A program made the translations under genes and the position numbers. 64,000 nt of DNA from Sternotherus odoratus. Its lineage: Eukaryota; Chordata; Testudines; Kinosternidae. Every line of letters begins with the position of its first letter. Positions within the stretch are counted from its first letter, which is position 1. The notes under the pieces are model-generated. The model was not told where the DNA came from. It saw nothing but the letters and a program-made list of their open reading frames with translations, and did not search any database. Where the stretch lies: assembly GCA_032164245.1 (NCBI GenBank), contig JAVMKO010000003.1:139427259-139491258 (forward strand), written 5' to 3'. Below, piece after piece: positions 45,765-56,591 of this stretch.

Positions 45765-47455
45765 CTATACCTTCTAAACTGGAAGCATACCTGACAGAGA
45801 TGCAGTCTCATAAGCAAACTAGAGAAATGTGGTCTAGATGAAATTATTATAAGGTCAGTATATAAACAATCAAAAGAACATACACAGAGGGTGATTGATG
45901 GTTCACTGACGAACTGGGAGGATATACCTAGCGGGTGCCAATGTTCTGTCCTGGGTCTGCTGCTGTTCAGTGTTTTCAAGAATGACTTGGGTGGAGGCTT
46001 ATGAAACCTGTGGATCAAACCAAGTGGGGAGGTTTGCTAGCACTTTGGAGGACAGGACTAGAATTCAAAACTACCCTGACAAACTGGAGAACTGGTCTGA
46101 AATCAACAAGAGGAATTTCAATAAAGACAAGTGTAAAGTACTGCACTTAGTAATCAAAAATCAATTGCAATAAGACAAAATGGGAATAACTGGGTAAGTG
46201 GTAGTACTGCTGAAAAGGATGTGGGGATATTGTGGATCATACATTGAATGAGTCAGCAATGTAATGCAATTATCTAAAGGGCTAATATAATTCTGGGGTT
46301 TATCAATAAGGTTATTATATGTAAAGCATGGGAGGTAATTGTCCCACCTTACTCTGCACTAGTGAGGCCTCAGTAGTTTGTCCAGTTCTGTGTGCCACAG
46401 TTAAAGGAGGATTTGGAAAAATTGGAGTGAGTCCAACGGAGAGCAACAAAAAGTTTTAAAAACCTGACCTGTGAGAAAAGGTTAAAGAAACTGGGCATGT
46501 TTAACCTTGAAAAAAGACAACTAGGGGAGGAGGAGAGGGACTAGATAACAGTATTCAAATACATCAAGGGCTGTTATAAAGAGGAGAGTGAACAATTGTT
46601 CTCCTTATCCACTGAAGGAAGGATAAGAAGTAATCAGCTTAATTTGCAGTAAGGGAGATTTGTGATAGAAATTCTTTCTAACTATAAGGATAGTTAAGCT
46701 ATGGAATAGGCTTCCAAGGAAACTGTGCAATCCCTATCATTGTCTAACCATTGGTTCTCAAACTGGGGGTTGGGACCCCTCTGGGGGTCACAAGCCAGTT
46801 CTGTGGGGGTTGCGAGCCCCTGCTGCCAGCCGCCGGCCCCAAACATTGCCGCTGCCGCAGGCTGCTGACATCCAGCCCCTCCTGCTGCAGGCAGCCTGTG
46901 CCCCTGCCGCGGCGGGCTGCTGGTGCCCCCATAAGGCTGGTCCCGGCCGCGGCTCCTGCCGCGGCAGGCAGCTGGCAGCCCCGCGAGCCCGGTCCGGGCC
47001 CTGGCTCCTGCTGTGGCGGGTTGCCAGCACTGCCACATGGCCGACCCGGCTCCGGCCCCTGCAGAGGTGGGCTTCCAGTGCCCCCGTGAGCCCGGCCCCT
47101 GCCACGGTAGGCTGCCGACGCCTCCGTGGGGCTGCTGGAACCCCGCCCTCAATCCCGACCCCTGCCTTGGGGGGCTGCCGGAACCCCCCCATCCCAGCCT
47201 CTGCCAGAGTGGGCTGCAGGCACACCCACCCTCCCCCACCTGACCCCTAGAGGGGGTCGTGCTTAGAGGCCCAGTGTGGGAAAGGGGTCACCACTACAAA
47301 AAGTTTGAGTACCACTGGAAACCATTCTTAAAAATCTCCAATCACCTATCAGGGATAGTCTAGCTTTATTTGGTTCTGCCTCTGTGCAGAACTGTGGAAA
47401 AGATGAACTTTTGCCATTTTTTACAGCCCTACATTTCTATGTTTCTATGACAGTG
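45765..47455 (+). mobile_element. CR1 LINE 3' region, split by a hAT element
   Basis: The left part (45765-46748) follows the CR1 3' region (GGTTTGCTAGCACTTTGGAGG, TGTAAAGTACTGCACTTAG, AAATACATCAAGGGCTG). The right part (47318-47455) resumes with TTCTTAAAAATCTCC and TATCAGGGATAGTCTAG and ends TTTCTATGTTTCTATGA, a CR1 tail. The protein-coding part is mostly absent. Confidence 0.82.
46749..47317. mobile_element. hAT element inside CR1
   Basis: The inverted termini CATTGGTTCTCAAACT and (rc) CAGTGGTACTCAAACT bound 569 bp of GC-rich non-coding DNA with GCCGCGGC/CTGCCG repeats. The flanking 8-mers no longer match. Frames of up to 181 codons are compositional. Confidence 0.8.
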
Positions 47456-48312
47456 GCTTTGATTCTCTTTGCAAAAGAGGGGAAAGGATCAGTTCTCATT
47501 TCCTCTTCTTTCCCTGATGCAAAACAGTGATGTCAATGGCAGTGGATTTTGGATCTGGCCCTTTCTGACTAGCACGGTGTTTTAATGTATCACCTCTAGC
47601 ATAACTTGTATCTCACTGTGTCACACTTTCAGTTTGATGTTATAGGTCCATGCTGGTTCATGGCTGCAAGTGATAACTGAAATCTCCGCTTGTTTTCTCT
47701 TTCCTATGGCTCCCTGCCCAACTGCTAGCAAGCTCTCCTCCTTTCCAGCCCACAGATGCGTTGTTGAAAGACAAGGTCAGTACAGCCAGCAGCACTGAAA
47801 TGAGCACACAAATTGTTTAATCAAAAAAGTGTATTCACACTTCGAAGCTATTTGTTTTGAATGATGTAGTTCACTTTCATAGCTTTGGGAATAAGCCAAC
47901 ACCTAAGGGTTTGAATTGAATCCAAACCCTGTTTATGATGCTTTTATTTTAGAAAAATTCAATTTCATTTAAGACTCACTAACTCCTTCCCAGACTGAAT
48001 GGTAAGAATGACCTGGAGGAGGGCGATTCAACTCTGAAAACTCAGTTCAGATACTCACCCTGATGCTAAAATAGTGTTCATCGCCCAATAATTGCCCGCT
48101 GGGGTTTTCCTGTTTGGACCTTTTTCTTCATAACAGGAAAGGTCCCCAACAAGTGTAGTCACCCAGTGGGAAACTTACTGCCAGACCAAGAGGCAGACAA
48201 TCAGTGGTCCTACAGTCTCATAATATACTTACCAAAGCAGGACTGTGTTTTGAGTACCTCCACTGTATATTGTGTTCCAAGCCATAGATACTGATGGCAC
48301 TATTATAATTGA
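47456..48312. other. Intergenic, no feature recognised
   Basis: A possible palindromic relic (GATGTCAATGGCAGTGG) lies at about 47531. Nothing else is seen. Confidence 0.4.
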
Positions 48313-49475
48313 CTAGCGAAAATACCCGGCGTTGCTCGGGTCAGTCGGAGGTTGGGAGGGGGCAGAGAGCTGAGCGAGTGTGGGGTCCATTGAAGGGGGC
48401 AGAGAGCAAACCTGACACCCCCACCTCACCCCCCCGACCAAACCCGACATCCACACCGCACTTACCCCTCGACCAACCCCGACTCACATTTTCACCCCCC
48501 CCACCCAAACCCAACACCCCCATGTCTCCCCCCTACCAACCCCAACACACCCTGACCAACACCCACACCTCACCCCCCGTAGACCAAACCTGACACACCC
48601 ACCTCACTTCCCCCCCCCAACCAAACCCGACACCCCTACCTACCATCACAAATAAACCCGACACCCACACCTCACTTACCCCTCGACCAACCCCGACCCC
48701 CCTCCTCAACCCCCAACCAAACCCAACACCCCCACCTTACCCCCCCACCAACCCCCCCCCCCCGACCAACCCCAACCCCCACACCTCACCCCTCACCCAC
48801 CCAGACACCTTCCCACCCCCCCAGACCAAACCCAACACCCCCGGCTCACTTACAACCCCGACCAAACCCGACACCCCCACCTCACCCCCCCCCGACCAAA
48901 CCCGACACCCCTACCTCACTTACCCTCCGACCAAACCCAACTCGGGTCCGTCAGAGGTGGGGAGGGGGCAGAGAGCTGAGGGATTCCGGGGTCCATTGGA
49001 GGGGGGAGGGGGCAGAGAGCTGAGGGATTCCGGGGTCCGTTGGAGGTGGGGAGGGGGCAGAGAGCTGAGGGATTCTGGGGTCCGTTGGAGGGGGGAGGGG
49101 GCAGAGAGCTGAGGGATTCCGGGGTCCATTGGAGGGGGGAGGGGGCAGAGAGCTGAGCGAGTGCGGTGTCTGTTGGAGGGGGTATTATGACATCATAACT
49201 ATGTCACAGAGAACAGCAGCTGCCCAGCTGATGTGATTGGCCTTTAAATAATTTCACCCCTGGGGGGCGTCAGAGGTGAGATTTGAAAAATTTTCGACTC
49301 TTACGGTCATTAGGACCCTAAGACCTCTAACTGTACCAAATTTCAAGTCTCTAGCTCAAACAGTGTGGAAGGAGTAAGCATACATACACGCATACATACA
49401 TACACGCATACATACATACACGCATACATACACGCACGCACCCATACACCATTTGACTTTTATATATATAGATAG
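48313..49475. mobile_element. Unclassified element with strand-switching minisatellites
   Basis: It begins CTAGCGAAAATACCCGGCG then TTGCTCGGGT, an imperfect palindrome, and ends in a CATA microsatellite and TATATATATAGATAG. Inside, 48405-48935 is a C-rich array (units of about 31-35 bases around CCAAACCCGACACCCCCACC). 48940-49185 is a G-rich array (about five units of 44-48 bases around GGGGAGGGGGCAGAGAGCTG). A conserved-looking stretch at 49255-49375 (GACTCTTACGGTCATTAGG) precedes the CATA tract. I do not recognise the superfamily with certainty; no coding frame is seen. Confidence 0.55.
49378..49452. repeat. CATA/CACG microsatellite
   Basis: Imperfect CATA units with interspersed CACG at the 3' end of the preceding element. 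Confidence 0.9.
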
Positions 49476-51256
49476 ATGGAACCTCAGCATTTGAGGACAT
49501 GTATCCATCCTATTATTCCTTTTGTGTTTTTAACTTTTTTTTATTATGGAAAAGTGACATCTTACATTATTTGTTCAGAATCAAGTTAATAGTCAAAGAA
49601 CATAGCTAAGCAAAGAACATTTGCTGGCTAGTGTGCTATCCTCCTTGGAGTACTCACATTTCTAAATACCTGTGCTTCTTTTGGCATTTCTCTTGTGTAC
49701 ATACTTGGCATGGAAGCTGTTCCCTTACAAGAACAGTCCGTATTTTATTCTATCTCAATTCTGTAGGAAGAGGGGGTGCAATTTTTCCACCGATGAGCAA
49801 TAAATAGCTTAGCTGCTAACACTAAGAAAGGAAATAATTTTGTCATTCTTTTTAAAATGCCAATCCTTTCCTGGCGCATTAAGTAAGCAGGTCGGGCATC
49901 TCTAGGAAGCCGACATTTTGTTATCAAACGAATCTCTTTAATATTTTCCACCCAAAATCATCTAATTCCTGGACACAACTACCACATGCGCAAGTAGGTT
50001 CCCCTTTCCCCTTAGTACCTCCAATACAGCACCTCCCTAGTAGCAAAAATATAATGGATCTTCACTGGAGTCAAATGCCATCTGTAAAGGAATTTGCATT
50101 TCCTGATCAAAACTTATTTGTTATATCCCCAGTTCAATTTTGCAATGCACTGCTGTCTTTGGCATTCTTAGTAGAAATCGTGTCAGGTCTATTAATTGTA
50201 AATGGTTTCAGTTAGTTTTTTGTGTTTGTTTTTTTTCTCTTAACCTTTTGAAACTATAAATTGAATCTTCAAGCTTTATATTAACATCTGCCAATTTTTA
50301 AATTAAGTCTGACATTACTGGATACTTCAGATCTGCCCTCAAACTATAAAACCTAAAGTACAAGGATTGTACAAGAGCTCACATCTACTAGAAGTGAAGC
50401 ACACAGGCTTTATCTGTTACAAGCTTTATGTTTTACATGGTAGGCTTTCTGTCTTTTAAATAAACTATTTTTCAATCCAGCAATCAAACTAAGACCTCTT
50501 CTGAATGAATGCATTATTGCTCTTGATGAGAACTATACAATTACAATCATTCTGTTTTACTCAGCTATTCTGAGAATATTCTCAAATTTTTCATTGCAAC
50601 TCCAAGCGAGATGCAAGCTGTTTCTGAGTAATGGTGGTAATACTTTACATTAATATAGTATCTTTCTGTAAGTAGGGGCAGGCACATGGGGAGGAATGGT
50701 GCTCCCACATTTTTGACCTTACATGCACTCTACGTTTGGGGTCACACTGCATACTGGACAGAATTTTATTCAGAAATGCGCCGGGGGCCACTCCGGTATT
50801 TGTGGAGTACTGCACTTACAAAATCAGGGCTACATCCTTCAGCTGGTCACAGAGTGAGGAACAAAACCAACATTTTTCCTGTGAAGTGCTACATGTCCTC
50901 AACTCACATGAATGACAATTTCCTGAGTCCTGACTCTCAGCCCTTTGCTGTAAACAAAGTACAACATCGCTTCCCCAAACCAGTAAAACCATTCCCCAAA
51001 TCCTACCTTGCTACTTTTGTTCCCCACCCACGAGTCGCCTCAATGCTCAGGTACATGCATTTTTGACTAATTGCTGGAAAACAAAGAGAACATCAAACCC
51101 TTCAAGTTCACACATTTGAAATCAGTTTGTGTGATATGCTATTTGATGTAGCTTATTATTGAATATAGATCACATAGCTCCTGGTTTTTTTCTTCATGCT
51201 ATAGGTAGCACTTTGAAGTAGGGTTTTTTAAATCCAAATTACTAAATTTAAAGGCA
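49476..51256. other. Intergenic, AT-rich
   Basis: The 126-codon plus-strand frame at 50686-51066 has no recognisable domain. About 50877-50918 recurs near 51619-51660 (core cctgtgaagtgctacatgtc), probably an ancient repeat. Confidence 0.4.
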
Positions 51257-51444
51257 AGAATCAGAGAGGTAGCTGTGTTAGTCTGGCATAGCAGAAGTAA
51301 CAAAGAGTCCTGTGGCACCTTAAAGACTAACTAAAGTATTGAAGCATAAGCTTTCGTGGGCTAATACCCACTTCATCGGATGCTCCGACGAGCTTATGCT
51401 TCAATACTTTAGTTAGTCTTTAAGATGTAACAGGACTCTTTGTC
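51257..51444 (+). mobile_element. Fold-back SINE, 188 bp, with perfect 16-bp duplication
   Basis: actaaatttaaaggca occurs at 51241-51256 and 51445-51460. The head GGTAGCTGTGTTAGTCTGG leads into the body AACAAAGAGTCCTGTGGCAC...AAGCATAAGCTTTCG. After a short loop the body is repeated in inverse order (AGCTTATGCTTCAATACTTT), ending CAGGACTCTTTGT. Confidence 0.92.
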
Positions 51445-51460
51445 ACTAAATTTAAAGGCA

Positions 51461-53908
51461 GAAACTAAGACTATTAAAGGTCATGGGATTGTAGTTAATG
51501 TTGACCAATACCAAGTCAAAAACCAAACTCGCACAGGGCCTCCGTCTAGAGGTCATAAACCCAGAACAAGGGAGCTCTGAGCAAGGATATAAGATCAACA
51601 GTGTATTGACTTTGTTATTCCTGTGAAGTGCTACATGTCCTCAACTCACATGGATGGCAATGGAAGTTGAGGGTGCTTAGCACCTAGCAGGCTCAAGCAC
51701 AATATGTTGAATCCTTTTCTAACTTGGTTCCTTTTTCTAATTTTGCTCCATCAGAAACTCAACAAAATGAGTGGGAGCCCTGCTATTGTCTTCTGTGGGT
51801 TTGGGGACTGTACCTTTAGACTTGCTGAATAGCTTTGATTGGCTAGTCCAGTTTGTACTTCCACTAGCTAGCTTGTTTGAACCCTGTCTTTGCAGATGTG
51901 TCTTGAAATTTAACTTACCCTTTAGTTACTACTTTTAAGTCAATGCAGCTTATGCATCAGCTCTGTTTTACTTTCAGTCTGACCAGCTCTTATTTTGAAG
52001 GTTGTGCTGCTAAGGAATAGTTTTCACCACTATTTGTGTCTTCAATTAGAAATAAATCATGATTGACAGTCTTAATAACCAGAACTAATTTGAATTTGTT
52101 CCTTCAAATGCAGTCTGGATTGGTAGCCACAACTCCCCCCCCCCCCCTGAAAAATCCATGTAGGAAGTATAAGTTCTCATGAACACATGACATTTTGTAG
52201 GAATCTCTTAAAATGCATAGATAACTCAGTTTCTCTTCATGTGAATATGAACAAGAAGGTTGTTTTCTGTGCATCTGTTCCATAAAGTGAATGTGGGTGG
52301 GGAGCTGAAAGCACCGTACAATGAGCATTTTTAACTATCAAATGGGAGGCTACTGTTTTCACTGTGCAACATTTAGTCCATGTCTACTCTACCACTTACA
52401 TCAGTATAACTTATGTTGCTCAGGGGTGTGAAAAACCTACCTACTTCTAGTATGGCCTGCAACCTGATGCTTCAGAACCCATGGAGAGTCCATTATTTTT
52501 TGTCATGGTATAGCCCAGGTCTAGAATCCAGAGAAGAAGAAAACAAAAAATGATGATAATAAGTAGTAAATAAAAAGGTTTTGGGGTCAGTTCAAAGGCT
52601 TCTGGTGATCCAGATTAGGCCCAAGGTCTGCCTACTCCTGCTTCAGAGGAAGCAGTAAAATTCACCCATGCTTGTACTGTTGTTCAAATAGGACTTCCTT
52701 CCTGATCCTTTACAAGTGATCAGTTTATGCATTGAAACATGAGGTTTGGTTACTCTTAACCCAGTCATAGCTCAAGTAAAAAATGTTCTTAATGAGAAAA
52801 TTATCCAGTGGTTTTTAAAATGAGGCTTTACTATTTATCAGTGAATTCTACATATTGCACAGAGAATGATTTATTTTTATTGGTTCAAACTGTACTGCAC
52901 TTTAATTTCACTGGGCCAAACATATGCTTCTCCCACTGAAGAGTTTCTCGCTATGCTTCTTTCTAACTGTCCCCATATTTAAACATGTTTAATACCACAG
53001 TGATGCCATGAACACTTGTATAATTAAGACTTAATTGGACAACTGGTATAAATGGCGTAACTTCACAGACTTCAATGAAGTTATGTTAATTGGCATCAGT
53101 GGAGGATCTGGTTCCATTGTTATAAAAGAAGACAAAGGTATATAAGGAAGTTATTTCTAAATACTATTAATGAAAACAATTTAAAACATTACAATATTTT
53201 AAGCCCTCTATGTATCTTTTAATCTTTCTCCCAGGCTTGAGCAGTCTCAAGAATATTTTATTGTTTATCTTGCTTTAGTTGTTGTTTGATCACTCAAGCC
53301 CAGATCCTGCCAGGGTGCTGAGCACTCTCTGCACTTCAATGCTCAACACTTTACGGGTCAGATCCTAATCCTAGTCCTGCTTGAAGATGGTGCCAAAACT
53401 CCCATTGACCTCCGAGGGAGAAAGTCATCCCTTACTCACTGAGAGATAGGCCTGCAGACACTTAACCATGTGAATAACTTTAGTCACATGAGTAATTCCC
53501 ATTAATTTAAAGTTACTCACATGTGTAAGCACAGCAGGACTGGACCCTAATTAGCCAAATTCAGTTATTCACAATGGATCTCCCAGTTGAGTGTGAGTTA
53601 GTTAAGTTCTGCTGTACTCTCTAATGAAATAGTTAAGGATTAAAGTCATTCCATCTGACATCTTCTCCCCAAAGGAATAAATAATAGCATAAAAGAGGTA
53701 TGACAGCTCAGTTTAATAAGCCCTGTAGGTGGTAGGCAGAAATACTAAAAATCTATAGGCAGGAACAGTCTGTTTTTAATTTACATTATTAGTATAATTG
53801 CAAAAAGTCAAACTACAGTAATTTTAGACTTTCACAAACATACAAATAAATGTTAAGATTTGGTAACCCCACCTTTCTAACTAACCTGTTTTTCAATGTT
53901 TCAATAGT
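51461..53908. other. Intergenic with MITE fragment and relics
   Basis: About 52377-52440 (CATGTCTACTCTACCACTTA) is a truncated copy of the MITE at 42119. About 53040-53110 and 53290-53420 hold palindromic or ancient relics. No gene is seen. Confidence 0.4.
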
Positions 53909-54194
53909 TGTTGTTTTTCTTAGCGTTAATCCCACACTATGGCAGGGTCCGCTTCGGTTAGCATATCCGCCTCCATTCGGAGCTCGGACAGGACCAGTGA
54001 TACGACCGGGGTATACGCCAACCGATGCGTTGCGCCACCTGTCATTGGAGGCAGTTCATACCTACTGCCAGGTGTTAGCCTACAGCACCTAAGTATTCCC
54101 AGGAGGTCCCCCATCCAGGTACTAGCCAGGCCCAACCCTGCTTAGCTTCCAAGATCCAATGGGATCAGGCGTGTCCAGGGCGGTAGAACTGTAC
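53909..54194 (-). mobile_element. 5S rRNA-headed retroposon with 16-bp duplication
   Basis: The identical 16-mer tcaatgtttcaatagt lies at 53893-53908 and 54195-54210. Read leftwards from 54194, about 117 bases match 5S rRNA, including the promoter box region GGAAGCTAAGCAGGGTTGGG, TGGATGGGGGACC and the 3' end GGTGCTGTAGGCT (54077). A further ~150-base body of unknown origin follows, with small hairpins (GGCAGT/ACTGCC, CTCC/GGAG), then the A-rich tail AAGAAAAACAACAAC next to the duplication. This is the structure of a Pol III SINE or a chimeric 5S retrocopy. The 69-codon frame across it is incidental. Confidence 0.85.
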
Positions 54195-54210
54195 TCAATG
54201 TTTCAATAGT

Positions 54211-54858
54211 AAAAGCATCTAATGTGCAGGTCCCTGTAAAATCTTTGAGATCCCAGAGGAAAACAGTGAAAACCACTTGTCATACCCTATATTTCTAAAG
54301 TAAAAATCAAGTGGGGAGTAGTGCGGGGTGTGGGTGAGGGAGGGAAGCAGTATCCCTTTCAGGTTTTCAAAGGAATAGCTGGTCACCTTAAAATGAGGTT
54401 TTGGCATTTGGAGAAGTACTACCAGACCTAGCTCTGTGCTTGAGTCATATTGCCACAATATCAGTTGATATACAAACAATACTGGATGTTGTATGGAGTA
54501 TATGCATGATATGTTCCCTACCAGATTTGCACAGGCTCAGGTCAAGCTGTACTGTTATCTTTATGATCTCCCTTAATTTACTTGAAAACATGAACATCAA
54601 AGGTCAGCTACAACTGCAGTCTTTAAGCAGGATTTAGGGGAGCACAAGGACCAGCCCCTTCTTATGCTGCAAAATGGCAGGTGGGCCCTGGGTGATGGCT
54701 CCATTTCCATCCCACTGCAGTTGCCTGTACAGGTCTGTGTACCTGACAGCTGCATATCTCCCAAGTGCACCACTGAGCTCACAAAATGAATGTAACTTAA
54801 AGGTATGGTCTAGCTCTAACTCCTTTAATGTAGTCACATTGGGTCACACCTATGGCTC
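54211..54858. other. Intergenic, no feature recognised
   Basis: The minus-strand frame at 54634-54837 was examined as a possible HAAO last exon and not accepted. Confidence 0.45.
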
Positions 54859-55582
54859 TGTAGTGGGGTGACTGCCCCACTCTAGTGGAGAAGGGTTTAA
54901 AACAGCCCTGGGAAGGGCTATGGCTGGGGGCAAGCAGCTCCCAGGCTGAGTAGGGAAAAGCTGGGCTGATTGGGAAGCAGGCTCAGCTGGGTGGCCATGC
55001 CCCGAACAGACCAGGCCCTTATAAAAAGGCTGAGAGGCAGGGGCCTGAAACACTGTCTCCTCTGTTCACAGAGGTAGACAGGCCTGGCTGCAGGGAGCTG
55101 GGCAAGGTACCTAGAGTGAAGGAGGACTGGGGCAAGGCAAGAGGAGCTGGGGAAGCTACGGCCTGGAAAGCCCCAGGCTGCAGGGGCTAGGAGAAGGCTC
55201 AACAAAGGGTACTGGAGTTGCAGGGGGCAGCCCATAGCTCTAGAGGCAGAGGCAGCAGGCCAAACCCTCCTTGCCAGTGATGAGTGGCAATTATACTGCA
55301 GTCTGCCCAAGTGAACGGGGCAAGTGGTGACTGGCAGTTGCCTAGACTGAGGCAAGGTGGTGATAGAGGGTGGGGGTTCCCCAGGGAGGGGATACCCTAA
55401 GACCTGTGGGGGTACTGCAGGGGTGCAACACTATCGGTAAGAGGGCACCGGGGTCCGGGAGGGACACAGTGCCAGCAGCAAGGGGGCCATTGGCCTGCAG
55501 AGGGCGCTCCGGATGCTAGACAGGGCTAATTCCCAGACAGACCAGCAGGAGGCACTGCAGGGTGAGTCACCACCCTGCTACA
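54859..55582 (+). mobile_element. Solo LTR, 724 bp, perfect 5-bp duplication
   Basis: ggctc at 54854-54858 and 55583-55587 flanks an LTR starting TGTAGTGGGGTGAC and ending CACCCTGCTACA. A TATA-like CCCTTATAAAAAGGC lies at about 55016-55030. It sits downstream of the visible HAAO exons in the opposite orientation. Frames inside are compositional. Confidence 0.9.
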
Positions 55583-55689
55583 GGCTCACAGTGGGGAACC
55601 ATTACTCACATGAGTCATCCCAGTGAAATCCTTGAGCTACTAGACGAGACTCTTATTTGGAAAAGTCTTTAATTTGCCATAATTGGGAT

Positions 55690-55990
55690 TCACAGATTCA
55701 TAGGCCAGAAGGGACCACTGCAATCTGAGCTCCTGTATAACACAGGCCATAGAACTTCCCCCAGATTATTCCTAGAACCAGTCTTTTAGAAAAACATCCA
55801 CTCTTGATTTAAAAATTGCCAATGATGGAGAATCCATCACAACCCTAGTACATGTTCCAATGGTTCATTACTCACTGTTAAAAATGTAAACCTTATTTCC
55901 AGGGGGAAATTGTCTCGCTTCGGCTTTCAAGATCAAGTATATAAATCTGTATATTTGGAGGCGTTACTTAAAATCAGTTTCAGATTTCTT
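55690..55990 (-). mobile_element. CR1 LINE 3'-end fragment, minus strand
   Basis: CACAGATTCATAGGCCAGAA and GGGACCACTGCAATC, then AGAAAAACATCCACTC and GATGGAGAATCCATCAC, follow the inverted CR1 3' UTR. Confidence 0.85.
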
Positions 55991-56429
55991 TTGGAATAAG
56001 TATTCTGAGTTTTAACCAAATAGGCATAGTTGTCAGTTTATCATGCAACATATAGTATGCAAGCTTTGTTTAACTGGATCTATTTAATTGTACTCTTTTT
56101 ATTAGACACATAATTCAGTTTCTGAGCAGCCATGTCAGCAACATATTTAATATTATTTATTTGTGGGATAAAGTTTTTGATCATCAATATTTAGTTTATG
56201 CTCCCAGAAATTAGACATAGGGTCTTTTGTGTACTGGGTCTTGAGCAATGTAAAGAGCAATGCATCCTTCCGCTCTCTTCCAGTGGTACCTTCAAAAATA
56301 CAGAGAGAGAGAGAGATCATATAATGCAAATGTTAATATATTTGTCATGCAGGGGGAAATAAGGAGACCTAGTTCTGATCACACTTTTACAGGTGTAATT
56401 CCATCGACTTCGGTTACTCTTCACAGACA

Positions 56430-56583
56430 CAGGGCTGGCTCCAGGCACCAGCCGAGGAAGCGTGTGCCTGGGGTGGCACATTGTAAGGGGTGGCATTCTG
56501 GTCAATCTTGGGGCAGCTGCCCTATTTTATTTGTATTTATTTATTTTGCTTGGGATGGGGAAAAAAAGGTAGAGCTGGCCCTG
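56430..56583. mobile_element. Small hAT MITE, perfect 8-bp duplication
   Basis: cacagaca at 56422-56429 and 56584-56591 flanks CAGGGCTGGCTCC...GAGCTGGCCCTG, 154 bp, non-coding. Related to the degraded copy at 14620-14935. Confidence 0.92.
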
Positions 56584-56591
56584 CACAGACA

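Noticed and set aside
46694..47250. Frames of 181 and 146 codons
   Set aside because: They lie inside a hAT element split from CR1; GC-driven on both strands.
50686..51066. 126-codon plus-strand frame
   Set aside because: No domain, and it overlaps a segment repeated at 51619, suggesting repeat origin.
53926..54135. 69-codon minus-strand frame
   Set aside because: It runs across the 5S-headed retroposon, so it is incidental.
54077..54194. Functional 5S rRNA gene
   Set aside because: It is embedded in a retroposon with target duplications, carries several substitutions, and continues into a foreign body rather than a T-run terminator.
54634..54837. Possible last HAAO exon (ITQGP and HKKG motifs)
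   Set aside because: The spacing from the Trp does not fit the HAAO C-terminus, no phase-2 acceptor was evident, and similarity is limited to a few residues.
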